The position numbers and the translations under genes are program-made. Source: Clostridiales bacterium (GTDB lineage Bacteria > Bacillota > Clostridia > WRLR01). From it: a DNA stretch of 13,238 bases. The stretch covers positions 1 through 13,238 of the forward strand of contig JAITSR010000407.1 of NCBI GenBank assembly GCA_031287655.1, read 5' to 3'. The notes beneath the pieces were generated by a model. That model was not told the DNA's origin. It did no database searches and worked only from the letters and a program-made list of their open reading frames with translations. Below, one piece after another: positions 1-7,808 of this stretch; position 1 is the first letter of the stretch, and every line of letters begins with the position of its first letter.

Positions 1-2340
1 GAGGCCCTCGGAAAAACAGTCTTTTATGACGACGGCCTCGTCGCGGTCAGCGATTCGCCGACCCTCTTTGACGCGGCGCGCGACGCGGTGCAGCTTGCGG
101 ACCTCCGCACAAGGCTCACAGGCGCCGTTGCGATCGGCTCCGGCGAGCGGCTCGAGCAGCTGCTGCAGGACGGCGGCGCCTATTATTACGGCAGTTACGC
201 GGCCTACAAAGAGAGCTTGAACTTCCGATACGTCGGCCGCTTCACCACCGGAATCAGTGAGGACTTTGAGGCTGGAGAAGCCGCCCCGCCAATGCCGGCG
301 CCGGCCTGGGCGGGGGGCGGCGGCACAGCGAGCGCCTCCGTGGCGGACGGGGCTTTCCCCACAGCGCCGTCTGCGGCCGCGGCCGCGCCCGCGCCCGAAC
401 CCGCGCCGACCCTGAGCGAACAGAGCGCGCAAAATGACGCAAAAAGCAGCGCCCCGGCGGCCGAAGCGGCGCGCGAGACCGGAAGCGGCACGGAGACGGA
501 CGAATTTTCCGCGACGAACATTCAAGTTGCGGGCGTCGACGAATCCGACGTCGTCAAGACCGACGGAACATACATCTATCAGGTAAACGGCCAACGTATT
601 CTGATTGTCGAGGCCTATCCGCCGACCGGCATGAAGCTCACGGGCAGCGTCCGCTTTGACGAAGACGACGCGTTTACCCCGCTTGAGATGTATGTCGACG
701 GCGACACACTCGTCGTAATCGGCTCGGCGTTCCAGACGGTCCGGCCGGCGCAGCCCACCGTCCGCGCGGAGAGCGGCGCGGACGCGGACGGCGTCATGCG
801 GGACAGGGTCGCCGCGGAATACGATTCCGCCTACGCCTACCCCGTCTACTCGTCGCCGACGGTACGCGCGCTCGTCTATGACATATCGGACCGGAGCCGC
901 CCAAAACTCGTGCGTGAAACCGAGGTCGAGGGCAATTACAAAACCTCCCGCAAGGTCGGCGGCGCGCTCTACCTTGTCGCAAACAAGTCCGTCTATTCGT
1001 ATGGACCCTATTATGGCAAGTACTCCATAGCCGTTGATGGGATCATGCCTGAAGCGACGGCCTCGCCCGGTTTAGGACAGGAGCAGGCGCAGGAGCAGGG
1101 CGCGGATCAGCCTCCGGCCGTCGCGTACCGTGACACGGCCACGGCGGACGGCGCGTTCTGTCCGGTCCCATTTGACCGGATGTACTACTTCCCCGGCTGT
1201 ATCGCGCAGAGCTACATGGTCGTTGCGGGGATAGATACAGAAAAACCCGACGCGCCCGTCAGCGTCCAGACAGTCCTCGACTACGGCGCGAACGTATACG
1301 CCTCGCAAAACTATCTGTACGTCGCGACGCAGGCGTACCGGAACGCGGGCTGGCGTGACACGGCCTCCGCGACGACGGCGGTACACCGCTTCCGACTCTC
1401 CGATACGGACTCCGTCGAAGTCTCCTACGACGGCAAGGGCGAGGTGGACGGCACGATCTTAAACCAGTTCTCGATGGACGAGAACGACGCCTACTTCCGT
1501 ATCGCGACGACGTCCGAATCCTATGACGAGCGCTCCGGCTACCGCTCGGAGAACAATCTCTATGTGCTCGACGCCGGTCTGAAAACCGTCGGACGGCTGA
1601 CGGGCCTCGCTCCGGGCGAGCAGATCTATTCCGTGCGTTTCCTCGGCGCGCGCGCGTATGTCGTGACGTTCAAAACCGTCGACCCGCTGTTTGTGATCGA
1701 CCTCTCCGACCCGACGGACCCGCGCGTGCTCGGCGCGTTAAAAATCCCGGGCTACAGCGATTATCTGCACCCCTATGACGAGACGCACATCATCGGCTTC
1801 GGCAAGGACACGGTCGAATACGGGAACGAGTGGGACGACGGACGCTCGTCGACGGCCTATTATCAGGGAATGAAGATTGCGCTGTTCGACGTGTCCGACG
1901 TCGAAAACCCGAAGGAGATGTTTAAGACGAATATCGGCGACCGCGGGACGGACTCGGAGCTCTTGCGCAATCACAAGGCGCTGCTGTTTTCAAGGGAGCG
2001 CGAGCTGCTCGCCTTCCCCGTGAGCGTAATGACGGTTCCCGAAAACCAAAAGACCGGGAACCTCATGCAGGACTCCCTCGCCTACGGCCAGTTTGAGTTT
2101 CAGGGCGCGTACGTATACAAGCTCAATCTGACGGAGGGTTTTACGCTCAAGGGCCGGATCACGCACATCTCCGATGAGGAATACAAACGCATCGGCAGCT
2201 CCTATTGGTACGGAGAGCTGAACGCGGTCGAGCGCCTGCTCTACATTCGCGACACATTATACGCGCTGTCTAAGGCCTTTATCACGGCGAGCGGCATAGA
2301 CAGCCCGGAGCGGGAGACCGGGCGGCTCGCGCTCAACTGA
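1..2340 (+). CDS. Secreted beta-propeller domain protein, 5' end cut by window edge
   Basis: The frame is open to base 1, so the true start and any signal peptide lie outside; 779 residues are visible. The first ~25 residues (GKTVFYDDGLVAVSD) resemble the end of a copper-amine-oxidase-like N-terminal domain. Next comes a segment (IGSGERLEQLL, residues ~45-55) of the kind found ahead of the propeller in this family. Residues ~91-169 are an Ala/Pro/Gly-rich, probably unstructured linker. The family hallmark NIQVAGVDESDVVKTDG follows at ~173-189 and opens the C-terminal propeller of the Beta_propel type (distantly WD40-like), with repeated blades such as LYVLDAGLKTVGRL and PLFVIDLSDPTDPRVLG. These proteins are secreted or surface-attached in Clostridia; the ligand is unknown, and binding or enzyme activity cannot be read from the sequence. 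The GTG at 88 is only an internal codon. The gene ends 35 bp before a strong hairpin and faces the ATPase gene. Family call is firm, function is not. Confidence 0.88.
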   Translation, partial: EALGKTVFYDDGLVAVSDSPTLFDAARDAVQLADLRTRLTGAVAIGSGERLEQLLQDGGAYYYGSYAAYKESLNFRYVGRFTTGISEDFEAGEAAPPMPAPAWAGGGGTASASVADGAFPTAPSAAAAAPAPEPAPTLSEQSAQNDAKSSAPAAEAARETGSGTETDEFSATNIQVAGVDESDVVKTDGTYIYQVNGQRILIVEAYPPTGMKLTGSVRFDEDDAFTPLEMYVDGDTLVVIGSAFQTVRPAQPTVRAESGADADGVMRDRVAAEYDSAYAYPVYSSPTVRALVYDISDRSRPKLVRETEVEGNYKTSRKVGGALYLVANKSVYSYGPYYGKYSIAVDGIMPEATASPGLGQEQAQEQGADQPPAVAYRDTATADGAFCPVPFDRMYYFPGCIAQSYMVVAGIDTEKPDAPVSVQTVLDYGANVYASQNYLYVATQAYRNAGWRDTASATTAVHRFRLSDTDSVEVSYDGKGEVDGTILNQFSMDENDAYFRIATTSESYDERSGYRSENNLYVLDAGLKTVGRLTGLAPGEQIYSVRFLGARAYVVTFKTVDPLFVIDLSDPTDPRVLGALKIPGYSDYLHPYDETHIIGFGKDTVEYGNEWDDGRSSTAYYQGMKIALFDVSDVENPKEMFKTNIGDRGTDSELLRNHKALLFSRERELLAFPVSVMTVPENQKTGNLMQDSLAYGQFEFQGAYVYKLNLTEGFTLKGRITHISDEEYKRIGSSYWYGELNAVERLLYIRDTLYALSKAFITASGIDSPERETGRLALN

Positions 2341-2375
2341 ACCGGCCAAACGACAGCGCAGGGATTGATACGTAA

Positions 2376-2427
2376 CACGGGCCAGAAACAACGATTCCCC
2401 ACCGGGAATCGTTGTTTCTGGCCCGTG
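2376..2427. terminator. Perfect 24-bp hairpin, probable bidirectional terminator
   Basis: The arms 2376-2399 and 2404-2427 are exact reverse complements around a 4-base loop (CACC). The stem has three 8-bp parts: outer CACGGGCC, middle AGAAACAA, inner CGATTCCC. Read from either side, the inner GC-rich stem is followed by TTGTTTCT and preceded by AGAAACAA, the A-tract/stem/T-tract plan of a bidirectional intrinsic terminator. It lies between two converging genes, 35 bp after one stop codon and 5 bp after the other, as such a terminator should. The run of T is interrupted and the stem continues past it, so its strength is uncertain. Confidence 0.75.
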
Positions 2428-2432
2428 AGATT

Positions 2433-3668
2433 CTAAATATACTGAACGGGTATAATATAATCAATTTCATTTAACGGCGTTAAACGTTCGTGCATACAAA
2501 TGATACCTCCGCCGCCGCGCCGATACACAGGGTCGCCTTCTATTCGTTTAAAAGAGGCCGTATCCTTCTTGTCCGGTCTCGTCCCTTTTTTTATTTCGAC
2601 GGGATGCAGCAGCCCGCCGTTATTGATCACAAGATCAATTTCTCCGCCATCAATATCACGGTAGAAATACAGGTAATTCCGGGGGTCCTTCCCCTTATTG
2701 TGAAAACTTTTCAGGATTTCACAAAACACGAAAGTTTCAAAAAAAGCGCCGCTCATCGCTCCGATTTCCAGTTGCTCCACATTCATCCAGCGCGTCAGAA
2801 ACGCCATCAGGCCCGTATCCAGAAAATAGATTTTGGGCGTTTTCACCGCGCGTTTCATCACGTTGCTGTGATACGGCGGAAGCAGGAAAATCAAATTGGA
2901 CGCGCGCAAAACCGACAACCATTTTTCACATTCATCACGCTTGATTCCCACGTCTTTCGCGATGCCATCAATGTTGAGCAAATTGCCGGAATTGGCGGCG
3001 ACCACTCGCATAAACTGTAAAAATTTGATTTCATCTCCGACGTTTTCCAACTGATGAACGTCGCGTTCGATATAGGTATTCACATAATCGTTATAATAAC
3101 TTTCCCAATTAAGACTTGGGTTTTCGTGTAATTCCGGATAGGCGCCGCGATGAATGAAGCGCCAGATTTCGTTGTAATCCATAGGCGCATACTCTTTTTC
3201 GCGCTCGTTAAAATATTCCGGCGCGGGAACAAACGGCTCGCAAAAAGCCGTTTTGGTAAGCTCTCGCATGGATAAGCCCATCAGTTCAAAAATGCCGACG
3301 CGCCCCGCCAAGCTCTCGGACAGATTTTTCATCATGTTAAAGCGCTGCGAACCGGAAATATAATACGCCCCTTTTTCATGGGTCTTATCGACGTACATTT
3401 TCATATAGGGGAATAGTTGGGCGGCGTATTGAACCTCGTCAATGAACAGAGGCGGCCTGTTTTTGCCGATGAACGCCTCGGGCTGGGTTTGCGCCATTTC
3501 GCGCTGCGTCAAATTATCCAGACTGATCTCTTTGTGATTTTGGGTCGTCGACAGGTGCTTGATTAAGGTGGATTTGCCGGTTTGGCGGCTTCCGACGACG
3601 GCCATCACCCCGCGCATAAACTCGGGCGCCTCCAAAACGCTTTCCATATGTCTCTTAATGTATGTCAC
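2433..3668 (-). CDS. AAA ATPase with C-terminal DUF4143 nuclease-like domain
   Basis: A 411-residue ATPase of the large AAA_14/DUF4143 family. Walker A is GSRQTGKST at 26-34, Walker B is LFIDEVQ at 74-80, and a sensor-like SGSQ lies at 105-108. The middle has the family segment YVNTYIERDV (195-204) and a winged-helix-like stretch (~220-265). The C-terminal DUF4143 part shows a PD-(D/E)XK-like pattern: E311 or E317, D345 in GGEIDLVI, and E358-x-K360 in HPVEIKKG, so these acidic residues are intact. Family members are common, often horizontally moved, and their cellular role is mostly unknown; a link to mobile DNA or defence is often suggested but unproved. The start is GTG, with GGGAG 8 bases upstream. 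It begins 37 bp after fmt and may be read through from it. Base composition is clearly more AT-rich than both flanks (23 GC of 60 at 2701-2760), which suggests acquisition. It is full length and not visibly broken. Confidence 0.9.
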   Translation of the reverse strand: MTYIKRHMESVLEAPEFMRGVMAVVGSRQTGKSTLIKHLSTTQNHKEISLDNLTQREMAQTQPEAFIGKNRPPLFIDEVQYAAQLFPYMKMYVDKTHEKGAYYISGSQRFNMMKNLSESLAGRVGIFELMGLSMRELTKTAFCEPFVPAPEYFNEREKEYAPMDYNEIWRFIHRGAYPELHENPSLNWESYYNDYVNTYIERDVHQLENVGDEIKFLQFMRVVAANSGNLLNIDGIAKDVGIKRDECEKWLSVLRASNLIFLLPPYHSNVMKRAVKTPKIYFLDTGLMAFLTRWMNVEQLEIGAMSGAFFETFVFCEILKSFHNKGKDPRNYLYFYRDIDGGEIDLVINNGGLLHPVEIKKGTRPDKKDTASFKRIEGDPVYRRGGGGIICMHERLTPLNEIDYIIPVQYI

Positions 3669-3705
3669 TCCATCAACTCCCGTTTTATTTCGATGCTTTA
3701 CCAGT

Positions 3706-4662
3706 TTAACCGGATTTCATCCATTGCAGGTTGTGCCAGCACTCGGCAATTTTCATTTTTTTACCGTTTTCAAATTGCAGTTCCGTGATTTCGAGCGTCC
3801 TATGATCCCCGCACAGCACGGACAGCGCGTCGCGCGTCACGGCGGCGACCATGCCGGGTACGTTCGCCGGGGCTGCCGCAGCGCTCGCGGCGAGACTTGG
3901 CGGGCCGCCGCATCCGACATGCGCCCTGTGAACCTTTAGCCGCTTCCCGCACAGCGTCACGGCCGCGCCCGGCCACAGGCTGAACGCGCGCACGGTGTTC
4001 GCGAGCCGTTCCGCGCCGAGGGAAAAATCCAGATTCCCCGCGTCCTTTGTCAGGATCGGCGCGCGCGTCGCCGCCGCGTCGTCCTGCGGTCTCGGTCTGA
4101 TCCCGCCGCCGAGCCAGAGCGGGAGCGTCTTTTTTAGCACCTCCGCGCCGAGGACGGCGAGCCTGTCGTGCAACTCCTGAAAATACATCCCCTCCGGGAT
4201 CGGCATGGCCTCCGAGAGCAGGACAGCCCCCGTGTCGATCCCGGCGTCCGTCAGCATCGTCGTGACGCCCGTTTCACGGTCCCCGTTCAAGAGCGCCATG
4301 TGAATCGGCGACGGTCCGCGGTAACGCGGCAGGAGCGACGCGTGGACGTTGACCGTACCCTTTCGCGGCAGAGCAAGCAGGCGCTTTCGCAAAATCCCGC
4401 CATAGGCGGCCGTCACGATGAGATCGGCCCCGAGCGCGGCAAACTCGTCATAGGCGTCGCCGGGCCTCTCGGGCTGCAGCACGCGGACACCCGCCGCGAG
4501 CGCCGCCTCCTTGACCGGCGGGACTGCGAGCTTGCCGCCGCGGCCTTTCGGCCTGTCGGGCTGCGTGACCGCGCCGACGACGTCGTAGCCTTCCTCAAGC
4601 AGCATATGAAAGCACGGTACCGCAAACTCCGGCGTACCCATAAACAGGATAGAGACGATCAT
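3706..4662 (-). CDS. fmt: Methionyl-tRNA formyltransferase
   Basis: Fmt transfers a formyl group from 10-formyl-tetrahydrofolate to the amino group of Met on initiator tRNA, in the cytoplasm. The protein has 318 residues, the usual size. The N-terminal formyltransferase fold opens with ILFMGTPEFAVP (5-16). The catalytic trio is present: N105 and H107 in NVHASLLPRYRG and D143 in GIDTG. After the NVHASLLPRYRG motif the protein reads PSPI where most relatives have AAPI, a small variation. The C-terminal tRNA-binding OB domain starts near residue 203 and contains an Ala-rich insert at ~250-268. The ATG start has AAAGGAG 6 bases upstream, and that site overlaps the end of def, so the two genes are probably co-transcribed and translationally close. 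The last ~28 codons are markedly AT-rich compared with the rest of the gene, continuing into the ATPase gene downstream. Confidence 0.97.
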   Translation of the reverse strand: MIVSILFMGTPEFAVPCFHMLLEEGYDVVGAVTQPDRPKGRGGKLAVPPVKEAALAAGVRVLQPERPGDAYDEFAALGADLIVTAAYGGILRKRLLALPRKGTVNVHASLLPRYRGPSPIHMALLNGDRETGVTTMLTDAGIDTGAVLLSEAMPIPEGMYFQELHDRLAVLGAEVLKKTLPLWLGGGIRPRPQDDAAATRAPILTKDAGNLDFSLGAERLANTVRAFSLWPGAAVTLCGKRLKVHRAHVGCGGPPSLAASAAAAPANVPGMVAAVTRDALSVLCGDHRTLEITELQFENGKKMKIAECWHNLQWMKSG

Positions 4663-4673
4663 AAAAAACTCCT

Positions 4674-5237
4674 TTACGCTTTCGCCGCGGCTTCGGTTTT
4701 CTCGGTTTTGTCAGGTTTGTCGGGCTTGTCGGCTTTCTCGGCCTCCTTTTCCCTCATCTGCCGGATTTCCTCCGCCGAGTAGAGCCGCCCTTTGACTTTA
4801 TCCATGAACATCACGCCGTCGAGATGGTCGATCTCATGGCAGCAAGCGACCGCAAACAGGCCCTCCGCGTCGTATTCAACGCGCGCGCCGTTCCTGTCCA
4901 GCGCGGCGACCGTCACCGCCTCCGGCCTCCCGACGTCGCCATAGTAGCCCGGGAAGCTCAGACAGCCTTCATAATAGCTCTGCGCGCCCGAACGCGCCGT
5001 GATCTCCGGATTGATCAAAACAATCGGCTCCGCCCCTTCCTCGCCGGACGCGTCGATCACGATGATCCGCTTGAGTATCCCGACCTGCGGCGCGGCCAGT
5101 CCGACGCCGTTCGCGTCCTTTAACGTTTCGACCATATCATCGATCAACTGCGTCACGCGGTCGTTGATCCTGCCGACCGGCTTTGATTTTTTGCGCAGGA
5201 CGGCCTCGCCGTCTTTGCATATCATTCGGATTGCCAT
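4674..5237 (-). CDS. def: Peptide deformylase with charged Lys/Asp/Pro tail
   Basis: Def is the cytoplasmic metalloenzyme that removes the N-formyl group from nascent proteins, undoing the step made by Fmt next door. All three family motifs are present in the 187-residue protein: GVGLAAPQVG (44-53), EGCLS (90-94, with metal ligand Cys92) and HEIDH (134-138, two His ligands and the catalytic Glu135). The catalytic domain ends near residue 152. It is followed by a helix and a low-complexity tail (~163-187) built of near-repeats KADKPDKPDKTEKTE, which most deformylases lack. The chosen ATG is preceded by GGAGG with 5 bases of spacing, and the protein then begins MAIRMI as expected. An ATG at 5249, four codons upstream, also has a passable site and cannot be excluded. 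The frame stays open to 5513 inside priA, but that extension is unlike deformylases. 59 bp separate it from priA. Confidence 0.96.
   Translation of the reverse strand: MAIRMICKDGEAVLRKKSKPVGRINDRVTQLIDDMVETLKDANGVGLAAPQVGILKRIIVIDASGEEGAEPIVLINPEITARSGAQSYYEGCLSFPGYYGDVGRPEAVTVAALDRNGARVEYDAEGLFAVACCHEIDHLDGVMFMDKVKGRLYSAEEIRQMREKEAEKADKPDKPDKTEKTEAAAKA
4691..4741 (-). repeat. def: Short imperfect tandem repeats coding the Def tail
   Basis: The plus strand shows repeated units of the form (T/C)TTGTCGG or TTCTCGG, spaced 9 bases apart, on the minus strand encoding ADKPDKPDKTEKTE at about residues 169-182 of peptide deformylase. The 9-base period equals three codons, so copy-number changes would keep the frame. 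This suggests the tail grew by slippage. Confidence 0.55.
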
Positions 5238-5286
5238 TTTTTCCTCCATGCAGTCGCTCCGCCGTGCGGGACACAGCGCCGCGTCA

Positions 5287-5307
5287 CACAACATCGTCAC
5301 AACATCG
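5287..5307. repeat. 10-bp tandem repeat at the priA stop codon
   Basis: CACAACATCG occurs at 5287-5296 and 5298-5307, one base apart. The second copy carries the priA stop (minus strand reads ATG TTG TGA), and the first repeats it just downstream. This looks like a small slippage duplication and does not change the protein. It lies in the 59-bp gap before def, in which I see no other element. Confidence 0.5.
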
Positions 5308-7777
5308 AAAACGGGTTCAGGTCGACCGAGAGGTCGGCGTCGAGCGGCAGCTTCTCGCGGAAAAAAAACTCCGACGCGCGCCCGAGCAGCTCGTGTACCG
5401 CGTCCTCGTCGCGGTCTTTGATCACGATGCGCCAACGATACCGATCCCTGAGCTTCCCAATCGGCGGCCTCGTCGGCCCGAGCACGGTGAGCCCCTCGCG
5501 GGGCTTTGCGCACAGCACCCCGCGCAGCCGTTCGGCGGCCGCCCGCACGCGCGCGTCTACCACGCCCGTCACGACGAGCACACCGATCTGCTGAAACGGC
5601 GGGTATTGAAGCGCGCGCCGCGCGATCATCTCCTGCCGGTAAAAGCCCTCGTAATCATGCCCTTTCGCCATCGCGACGCTGTAATGATCCGGGTTGTAGG
5701 TCTGGATTACGACGCGCCCCCCGGCCTCCCCCCTGCCCGAACGCCCCGCGACCTGCGTCAGGAGCTGAAACGTCCGCTCCGACGCCCTAAAATCGGAAAA
5801 ATTCAGGATCGCGTCCGCCGCGAGCACGCCGACAAGCGTCACCTCGGGAAAGTCGTGCCCCTTCGCGATCATTTGCGTGCCGATCAGAATATCGGCCTTC
5901 CGATCCCGGAATCTTCCCAAAATCCGGGAATGGGCGTCCTTTCCGGACGTCGTGTCGCGGTCCATTCGGAGGACGCGGCTGCCGGGAAAGACGCGCAAGA
6001 CCTCCTGCTCAACGCGCTCCGTACCGGCGCCAAAAGCGCGGACATTGACGCCGCCGCAGCTCGGACAGGCGTCCGGTACCGGCGCGGTCAGCCCGCAGTA
6101 GTGACACACAAGCCGCCCGCCCTCCTGATGATAGGTATAGGACGCGCTGCACTCCCGGCACGAGACGATATAACCGCAGTCGCGGCACAGGAGGAACGAA
6201 GCAAAGCCGCGCCGGTTCAGGAACAGAATCGCCTGCCGCGACTCCGCGAGCGTCTCCCGGAGCGCTTTTGCGAGCGCCGCGCTGAACATGCTGCGGTTCC
6301 CGGCTTTTAGCTCGTCGCGCATATCCGCGACCAGAACCTCCGGCATTTCCAGCCGGTTCGTCCGCGCGCGCATTTCGATCAATCCGCACGCGCCCCGCTT
6401 TGCGCGGTAATACGACTCGACGGAGGGCGTCGCGGAGCCATAGACGAGCAGCGCGCCGTGGCTCTCTCCCCGGAAGCGGGCGATCTCGGCGGCGTGGTAG
6501 CGCGGTCTCATCTCGGATTTATAGGACGCCTCGTGTTCCTCGTCGATCACAATCACGCCGAGGTTTGAAAACGGCGCGAACACCGCCGAGCGCGCGCCGA
6601 CCGCGATCGAAGCCTCCCCCGCCCGGACCCTGCACCACTGGTCGGCGCGCTCACCATCCGCGAGCCTGCTGTGAAAGATCGCGATCCGGTCCACGAAGCG
6701 GCTCCAAAAGCGCTCCATCATCTGCGGCGTCAGCGAGATTTCCGGCACGAGTACGATCGCCTGCCGCCCGAGCGCAAGCGCCCGGCTGATCAATTGCAAG
6801 TAGACCTCGGTTTTGCCGCTGCCCGTGACGCCGTGGAGCAACGTCTCGGAAAAGCCGCCCCGCGTGAGCCGCCCCGTCAACTCCGCGAGCGCGCGCGCCT
6901 GCTCCTCCGTCGGCTCAAACGGCAGCGAGCGCTCAGATGATGGCATGGAACGCGCAAGCGGACGGTGTGTCGGCTCGTCGCCGAGGACGCCGGCGGCGGA
7001 GCCGTAAGCCGTGTCGCCCGGCGGGGCGGCAGCCGCGCCGACGATCGGAGCGGTCGCCGCCTTTTGCGCTACATACTCCAGATAGCCGTTCCGCACAAGC
7101 GTCGCGACGACGCCGTCCGACACGCCCGCCTCCGCCGCAAGCCGACGCACAGGCAGACCGGGCGGGCGCGGCGCGGCGACGGAGGCGCCCAAAGCCGAAT
7201 CTTGAGCCGGACCCGGAGCGTCCGCTCCAAAAAGCGCCGTCGCCGGACCCGGATCGTTCGCCGCCGCAGGCCAATCTGCCGACGCGTCCGGGCAGTGCGC
7301 GAGCACAAGCTCCAAAACGCGGATCTGCTGCTCCCGGTTGACGCGAAACTCGGCGATCGCCGCCCTGATCTCCCGCTCCGAAACGGCCGGGCGCACGGCT
7401 TTTACGGTCTTTGCCGCCGCGCGGTCCGACTTTTTCTCCCAACCCCTCGGCAGCATACAGCAAAACGCTTCAAACCATGTACAAAAATAGCGTTTTCGCA
7501 TATAGGCCGCGAGCGCGATGTCCTTTTCGCGCAGGAGCGGCGCGCTGTCCGGAATGTTGAGGATGCTCTTTAACGCGCGCGCGGACGCGGGGACGGAGAC
7601 CCGAACCTCCAAAATCACGGCATAACGCTCCCGGTCCTTCGCGCCGAACGGCACAACGACTCTCGCCCCCGCCTCCGCGCGCCCCGCGAGTGCCTCCGGC
7701 ACAAGGTAATCATATTCGCGGTCGTAGCCACGCGTCGCCTGCGCGATCGCGACCCGCGCCGTCAGCGCGCCCCGCAT
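5297..7777 (-). CDS. priA: Primosomal protein N' (PriA replication-restart helicase)
   Basis: PriA recognises stalled or collapsed forks and reloads the replicative helicase away from the origin. From the ATG used here it has 826 residues, longer than the ~730 of E. coli. Domains in order: 3'-DNA-end-binding domain (~1-100, with EYDYLVPE), a winged-helix-like part (~205-240), and a superfamily-2 helicase core with Walker A GVTGSGKTE (316-324), DEEH (412-415) and GSATPS (~447-452). Inside the core is the zinc-binding insertion, with all eight cysteines (531, 534, 540, 543, 558, 561, 571, 574). The helicase C-terminal motif QVAGRSGRG lies at ~675-683. The extra length is Ala/Gly/Pro-rich linker between about residues 165 and 288. 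No strong ribosome-binding site is visible: this ATG has only CGGGA about 8 bases upstream, and a TTG at 7798 would add seven residues. It follows the small P-loop gene closely. Confidence 0.97.
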   Translation of the reverse strand: MRGALTARVAIAQATRGYDREYDYLVPEALAGRAEAGARVVVPFGAKDRERYAVILEVRVSVPASARALKSILNIPDSAPLLREKDIALAAYMRKRYFCTWFEAFCCMLPRGWEKKSDRAAAKTVKAVRPAVSEREIRAAIAEFRVNREQQIRVLELVLAHCPDASADWPAAANDPGPATALFGADAPGPAQDSALGASVAAPRPPGLPVRRLAAEAGVSDGVVATLVRNGYLEYVAQKAATAPIVGAAAAPPGDTAYGSAAGVLGDEPTHRPLARSMPSSERSLPFEPTEEQARALAELTGRLTRGGFSETLLHGVTGSGKTEVYLQLISRALALGRQAIVLVPEISLTPQMMERFWSRFVDRIAIFHSRLADGERADQWCRVRAGEASIAVGARSAVFAPFSNLGVIVIDEEHEASYKSEMRPRYHAAEIARFRGESHGALLVYGSATPSVESYYRAKRGACGLIEMRARTNRLEMPEVLVADMRDELKAGNRSMFSAALAKALRETLAESRQAILFLNRRGFASFLLCRDCGYIVSCRECSASYTYHQEGGRLVCHYCGLTAPVPDACPSCGGVNVRAFGAGTERVEQEVLRVFPGSRVLRMDRDTTSGKDAHSRILGRFRDRKADILIGTQMIAKGHDFPEVTLVGVLAADAILNFSDFRASERTFQLLTQVAGRSGRGEAGGRVVIQTYNPDHYSVAMAKGHDYEGFYRQEMIARRALQYPPFQQIGVLVVTGVVDARVRAAAERLRGVLCAKPREGLTVLGPTRPPIGKLRDRYRWRIVIKDRDEDAVHELLGRASEFFFREKLPLDADLSVDLNPFSML

Positions 7778-7808
7778 GGAAAAATCCCGCAATGACAAGC
7801 CGCCCGGC

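Noticed and set aside
88..90. GTG as start of the beta-propeller gene
   Set aside because: The frame and family-like sequence continue upstream to base 1, and a secreted protein needs a signal peptide that is absent here; the true start is outside.
2376..2427. Hairpin as an insertion-sequence end or CRISPR repeat
   Set aside because: Only one copy is in the window, there is no transposase or repeat-spacer pattern, and its position between converging stops fits a terminator better.
2490..3020. 176-codon plus-strand open frame opposite the ATPase
   Set aside because: The ATPase on the other strand is intact and recognisable; the antisense product has no domain or start signal.
3701..3713. Short inverted repeat after fmt (CCAGTTTAACCGG) as a terminator
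   Set aside because: The arms touch with almost no loop, pairing is imperfect and no T-run follows.
5238..5513. 92-residue N-terminal extension of peptide deformylase
   Set aside because: It overlaps the end of priA, is Arg/Ala-rich, and the deformylase proper has its own GGAGG site and ATG at 5237.
5183..6310. Long 375-codon plus-strand open frame
   Set aside because: It lies wholly antisense to priA and def, and its translation is Arg/Pro-rich with no motif, as expected opposite a GC-rich gene.
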